Assembly: GCA_016713245.1 (NCBI GenBank)
Contig: JADJPM010000004.1
Location: 2,914,001 to 2,978,000 of the forward strand
DNA: 64,000 bases
Reading direction: 5' to 3'
Source of the DNA: Verrucomicrobiaceae bacterium
GTDB taxonomy: Bacteria > Verrucomicrobiota > Verrucomicrobiia > Verrucomicrobiales > Verrucomicrobiaceae
Shown: in pieces, positions 60,795 to 64,000 of the stretch
Layout of the letters: every line of letters starts with the position of its first letter
Position numbering within the stretch: the stretch's first letter is position 1
The notes under the pieces: generated by a model
Told to the model about the DNA's origin: nothing
Seen by the model: only the letters and a program-made list of their open reading frames with translations
The model's database searches: none
Program-made: the position numbers and the translations under genes

Positions 60795-60883
60795 GGGCGA
60801 ACGCTTCGGATCAGGCGACGGCGAGCGGGAGGCGTTGCTGACACGACAGATAGCCTTCGAGCCGTTGCCTGCATCCGTTTTGT
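60795..60883 (-). other. Integron attC site B, split by a group II intron
   Basis: R'' GGGCGAAC, then a spacer and L arms as in sites A and C, ending TTTTGT at 60883. The remaining R' part, TCGGCC, lies after the intron at 62767-62772. Restored, the site ends GTTCGGCC. Together with site C, the cassette between them is bounded by GTTCGGCC and GGCCGAAC. Confidence 0.8.
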
Positions 60884-62766
60884 GTGTGCCCAGCATGGGC
60901 ACAGTCCTGATGGGGTTAAAGTCCCCTGTAGATAAACCAGACATGACGAAAACATACTCATGAAACTACCAGCCGAAGTCAAGGCCCGCCGAGTGATCGG
61001 CGGGCTGAAAGAAGACTACGCAAGACCTGCGAGCCGATGAACAAGAACCTGATAGAAGGCCGTCGCGACGGGGTGAGCTGGCACAACACAGCGAAACCCT
61101 CTGGTGAAGTCGTGCCGGTAAATCAGGCGGCAGTGCGGGGGAGGACTGTGCCCTTACCTGGGGAGGTCTGGAGCGCGAGAGCGCCCCAGAAGTCAGCAGA
61201 GGTCATAGTAGTGACGTGCAGGCCGGGGGCTGAGAGATGCCCGCTTTAAACAACGACACCGGAACACCTGAGCGCATGAAGGACCGAACCAATGAGGAAC
61301 TGAGCGACCCCGTGCCGGGGAGCCTGCCCGATGACGCCAAGCGGCCAGGGTGCGGCTCAACTCAGCACGGTGGGAAGCATGGCAAGGTTCAAGATGAGAC
61401 AGAGACGTGGATGGAGCAGGTTCTCGCCCCCACGAACATGCAGAGCGCCTGGCAGCGAGTCAGGCGCAATGGCGGAGCGCCGGGAATGGATGGGATGACC
61501 ATCGGGCAGTTCCCGGCGTTTGCCGGCCAGCACTGGGAGCGGATACGCGCCCAGCTCAGCGAAGGACCTATCACCCCGCGCCCGTGCGCCGGGTGTTCAT
61601 TCCCAAACCCGACGGGTCACAGCGGCCCCTCGGGGTTCCGACGGTGCTGGATCGAGTGATCCAGCAAGCCATCGCCCAAGTGCTCACCCCGCTCTACGAC
61701 GGCGAGTTTAGCGAATACAGTTACGGCTTCCGCGAGGGCCGCAGTGCTCATCAAGCAGTGCGCCGAGTGCAAACCGCCTGGGCGCACAAGCTCCGCCACG
61801 CGATCGACTGCGACTTGAAGGCGTTCTTCGACACCGTGAACCACGACCGCCTGCTCAACCAACTGCGCCCCAAGATTGGCAGCGGCAAGCTGCTGCGCCT
61901 GATTGGCCGCTACTTGAGAGCAGGCGTCGTGCTGCCCGACGGCACTCGCGAGGCCACACCTCTCGGCGTGCCGCAAGGCGGACCTTTGTCACCGTTGTTA
62001 GCCAACATCACCCTCGATCCACTGGACAAAGAAATCGAACGCCGAGGGCATGTCCATGCCCGCTACGCCGACGACTTCATCATCGTGGTGGAAGGCAAAA
62101 TGAAGGCGCAACGAGTGATGGAGAGCATCACCCGGTTCATCGAGCGCAAGCTCAAGCTCGTCGTTAACCGCACGAAGAGTAAAAAGCGGGCCACTGATCG
62201 ACAGTTCCTTCCTCGGCTTCTGCATCAGCAGTCGTGGATCGATCAAATGGACGGCGAAAGCGCACGCGAGGTTCAAGCAGAGAGTTAAAGAGATCACCCG
62301 CCGCAACCGCGGGCACGCCATCAAGGACGTCATCGACGAACTAAGACGGTATGCCACCGGCTGGATGAACTACTTTGGCATCAGCAAGACCTACCGTGAA
62401 GTGCTGGAGCTCGACGACTGGATCAGGCGGCGTGTGCGGCTCTACCATTGGAAGCAGTGGAAAAGGCCGCGCACGCGAAGGCGCAACCTCATCAAACTGG
62501 GGGCCGATCCCGATGAGGTACACATGGCAAGCCGAAGCCGGAAGGGCTACTGGCGCATGAGCCACAACCGGATCGTGCAACAGGCCCTGAGCAACCAACG
62601 GTTAAAGGAACAAGGAGTGCCCGAACTGAGAAGTATCTGGATCAAACTGCACTATGGAGAGGCCGTGAACGCTAACCGTTAGTCTGATTGGAACCGCCCG
62701 GTGCGGAGCCGCATGCCGGGTGGTGTGGGAGGGGTGACAGGCGCAATCCTGTCACCTCCACCCGAT
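60884..62766 (+). mobile_element. Group II intron, class C-attC type
   Basis: 1883 bp, inserted in attC site B after TTGT. The 5' end is GTGTGCCCAGCATGGGCAC, the class C GUGYG-type start. A central region contains CCTTACCTGGGGAGGTCTGG-type domain III/IV sequence. The domain V hairpin is at ~62692-62730 (CGGTGCGGAGCCGCATGCCG) and domain VI near GGGTGACAGG, with a terminal AT at 62765-62766. It is oriented opposite to the cassette genes, as known for introns that insert in the attC bottom strand. Confidence 0.85.
61237..62682 (+). pseudogene. Group II intron reverse transcriptase/maturase, two frameshifts
   Basis: Reads in three parts. Part 1 (61237-~61566): RTNEELSDPVPGSLPDDAK, GGAPGMDGMTIGQFP. 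Part 2 in another frame to ~62180: RRVFIPKPDGSQRPLGVPTV, YGFREGRSAHQAVRR, DLKAFFDTVNHDRLLNQL, TPLGVPQGGPLSPLLANI and the active site RYADDFIIVV. Part 3 from ~62181: HARFKQRVKEITRRNRGHAI, RRYATGWMNYFGISKTYREV and a maturase C-terminus. A missing base near 61566 and an extra A in the run at 62181-62185 restore the frame, so the protein is inactive unless these are assembly errors. YADD is intact. Confidence 0.8.
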
Positions 62767-62793
62767 TCGGCCCCGTTGTTATTGTGGGGATTC

Positions 62794-63294
62794 TCATCGC
62801 GACACTGTGAACAAATCAAAGTTGGCAAGAATGTAACTAGCTAGCATCTCCCTCGGATCGCCGTCGGACCGACATGCGGCATAATATGCTGAACCAAATG
62901 GCCCGATCACCTCGTCCTCATCGTCGAAGTGGTCGGCAGCCTCTAGGAGAATGCTCCTGTGCTTTGAGGCCCCGATGTCCGCCAAGCCCTTTGCTGCAGC
63001 AGCCACCAACCCGTCTCCGTGGTTCTCGAAAAAGTTGATAAACCCACCCGCCAGCACATCATACTCCATCTCGTGGACTGCATAAACAGTGCTCCAATGA
63101 GATGGCAGAAGGTCAATGAAGACATCCTCTGCTCGTGCATCTGGATCTTCTGGAACAAATCGTGACTCCGCACAGGCCGAAGTGACCGCCTCCCAAGCTA
63201 TATCGCACAGGACAAAGTATTCCAAGGCCCGAGCCTCGTCGATGGTGAGCCTCAGTAATGGAAGGACTTTTGGCTGCTCGTGTGAGTCGTTCAT
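62794..63294 (-). CDS. Integron cassette gene: DMP19/DUF4375-like protein
   Basis: 166 residues. EYDVLAGGFINFFENHGDGL and AAAAKGLADIGASKHRSILL match the DMP19/DUF4375 core (N/GGF-x-x-FF-x-N-x-G, then A-L-x-x-I-G-A). An N-terminal helix (LLRLTIDEARALEYFVLCDI) precedes it. Family members are of unknown or immunity-like function. Start is 20 bp from attC C and stop 21 bp from the split attC B, as expected for a cassette. Confidence 0.7.
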   Translation of the reverse strand: MNDSHEQPKVLPLLRLTIDEARALEYFVLCDIAWEAVTSACAESRFVPEDPDARAEDVFIDLLPSHWSTVYAVHEMEYDVLAGGFINFFENHGDGLVAAAAKGLADIGASKHRSILLEAADHFDDEDEVIGPFGSAYYAACRSDGDPREMLASYILANFDLFTVSR

Positions 63295-63314
63295 ACTTTG
63301 GGCATTGTCCTGTT

Positions 63315-63409
63315 GGCCGAACGTCTCGGATCAGGCGACGGCGAGGGGTGGACTTTGAATACACGACAGATAGCCTTCGAGCCGTTGCCTGCATCCGTTT
63401 TGTTCGGGC
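63315..63409 (-). other. Integron attC site C
   Basis: 95 bp with ends GGCCGAAC and GTTCGGGC. Internal arms match sites A and B (L'' with GGATGCAGGCAACGGC against L' GCCGTCGCCTGATCC, one extrahelical G). The right end differs from the left because it belongs to the next cassette. Confidence 0.8.
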
Positions 63410-63427
63410 TTGTGTTGGAGGTGAGCT

Positions 63428-63997
63428 TCATTCTTTGCTGCTCTTGGCCGGGGTATCCTTGGGGCGGGCGTAAGGAAGCATGTTGTCACAATGGTTCAGG
63501 AGATCCTTTGCGATTTTGCTGTCCGCATCGAACCCATACCATCCGCTGCCAAATGGCCAGACCTCGACGTAGAAATTGCTGCAATGCCAACAGACGCTCG
63601 TCTCGGCGACGAGCTTGGTGCCTCGATAAAGGCGGAATCCATAGGCTGGGTCGTGACAGAGCGCCTGACGCCACTGTGCTGGTGACTGCCAACGCCAGAG
63701 GTCTAGGAACGCATCGAGCTTCTCACCTGTAAGTGTGATGCTGCCGCATACAGGCTCCGTGGTGCCATAGGGACGAATCGGAAAAGTCTCCTTGGTCTGT
63801 TGCTCCTTGGTGCCCATGAGAAGATAAACACGTGCTTCGGTGACACCCCCAACGTCGGAAAATATCCCCTGAGCCTTCCGGTGAAAACGTCCGAACGTGA
63901 CATCCCTCCAGCCCTCTCCAAACGCGAGATACAATCCAATAATCATCAGCAACAGCCACGGCAGGACACGAATGCATTTCTGGAGTCTTGGTCGCAT
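63428..63997 (-). CDS. Integron cassette gene: membrane-anchored hypothetical, possibly cut at window edge
   Basis: 189 residues from the ATG of MRPRLQKCIRVLPW; a GTG one codon earlier touches the window edge, so the gene may extend further. A hydrophobic N-terminal segment (VLPWLLLMIIGLYLAFGEGW) could be a signal anchor. The rest is soluble with KETFPIRPYGTTEPVCGSIT, RWQSPAQWRQALCHDPAYGF and ETSVCWHCSNFYVEVWPFGS. No family recognised. Its stop is 18 bp from attC C. Confidence 0.6.
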   Translation of the reverse strand: MRPRLQKCIRVLPWLLLMIIGLYLAFGEGWRDVTFGRFHRKAQGIFSDVGGVTEARVYLLMGTKEQQTKETFPIRPYGTTEPVCGSITLTGEKLDAFLDLWRWQSPAQWRQALCHDPAYGFRLYRGTKLVAETSVCWHCSNFYVEVWPFGSGWYGFDADSKIAKDLLNHCDNMLPYARPKDTPAKSSKE

Positions 63998-64000
63998 CAC

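Noticed and set aside
60129..63409. Simple dispersed repeat or insertion sequence as explanation for the three ~95-bp copies
   Set aside because: The ends covary per cassette, an extrahelical base is present, and each copy is positioned 9-21 bp from small genes, which fits attC sites better than an IS or REP.
63410..64000. Integron integrase (intI) or attI inside the window
   Set aside because: No tyrosine recombinase motif was seen near the right edge; the array runs off the window.
1..64000. tRNA and rRNA genes
   Set aside because: I found no convincing T-loop/cloverleaf combination or rRNA-like sequence; GGTTCGA-type matches fall inside coding genes such as pckG.

Overview
The window comes from a high-GC Gram-negative bacterium, most likely a member of the Verrucomicrobiota (Prosthecobacter/Verrucomicrobium-like). 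This rests on family content, not on a database search: a DUF1501 Tat protein, DUF1080, several PQQ-type beta-propellers, a giant delta-60 repeat protein, a Ser/Thr kinase fused to a formylglycine-generating-enzyme-like domain beside an ECF-type sigma factor, a mini PEP-CTERM protein, and many dispersed palindromes between and inside genes.

Layout. 1-15.3 kb is surface and secretion oriented: the end of a filamentous-haemagglutinin-like exoprotein, a membrane-anchored helical-repeat protein, a DUF1501 protein and a 1999-residue secreted delta-60/LamG protein. 15.3-19.2 kb holds a lipoprotein, the kinase-FGE fusion and the sigma factor. 19.2-32.1 kb is metabolism and translation (thiH, a sugar nucleotidyltransferase, glgX, a FAH-family protein, a membrane cluster, leuS). 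In this part a glycosyltransferase gene carries an in-frame REP-associated tyrosine transposase (RAYT) with its palindromes. 32.2-37.1 kb is a compact type-VII-secretion-like locus: two WXG100-like proteins, a coiled-coil protein, a three-module FtsK/EccC-like ATPase without its own membrane helices, and a separate two-helix membrane protein. 37.1-44.4 kb has DUF1080, PEP-CTERM, amidohydrolase and PQQ proteins plus a toxin-antitoxin pair with a frameshifted toxin. 44.4-52.8 kb has pckG (with an in-frame premature stop), argS, guaA and pcnB/cca. A nucleotidyltransferase gene pair sits between intact guaA and a displaced copy of the guaA 3' end. 52.8-60.1 kb has a beta-helix protein, a PQQ protein, an HNH endonuclease flanked by hsdS-like tails, DUF3024, a membrane protein and dhaL.

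60.1-64 kb is the distal end of an integron cassette array. Three attC-like sites about 95 bp long separate leftward-facing cassette genes. The middle attC is split by a group II intron of the class C/attC type, oriented against the cassettes, whose reverse transcriptase has two frameshifts. The integrase should lie beyond the right edge.

The recurring theme is small mobile or palindromic DNA. At least five palindrome families are visible, several with a GGAG or GTAG head typical of REPs. Some lie inside essential or large genes in frame (leuS, the kinase, the glycosyltransferase) without interrupting them.
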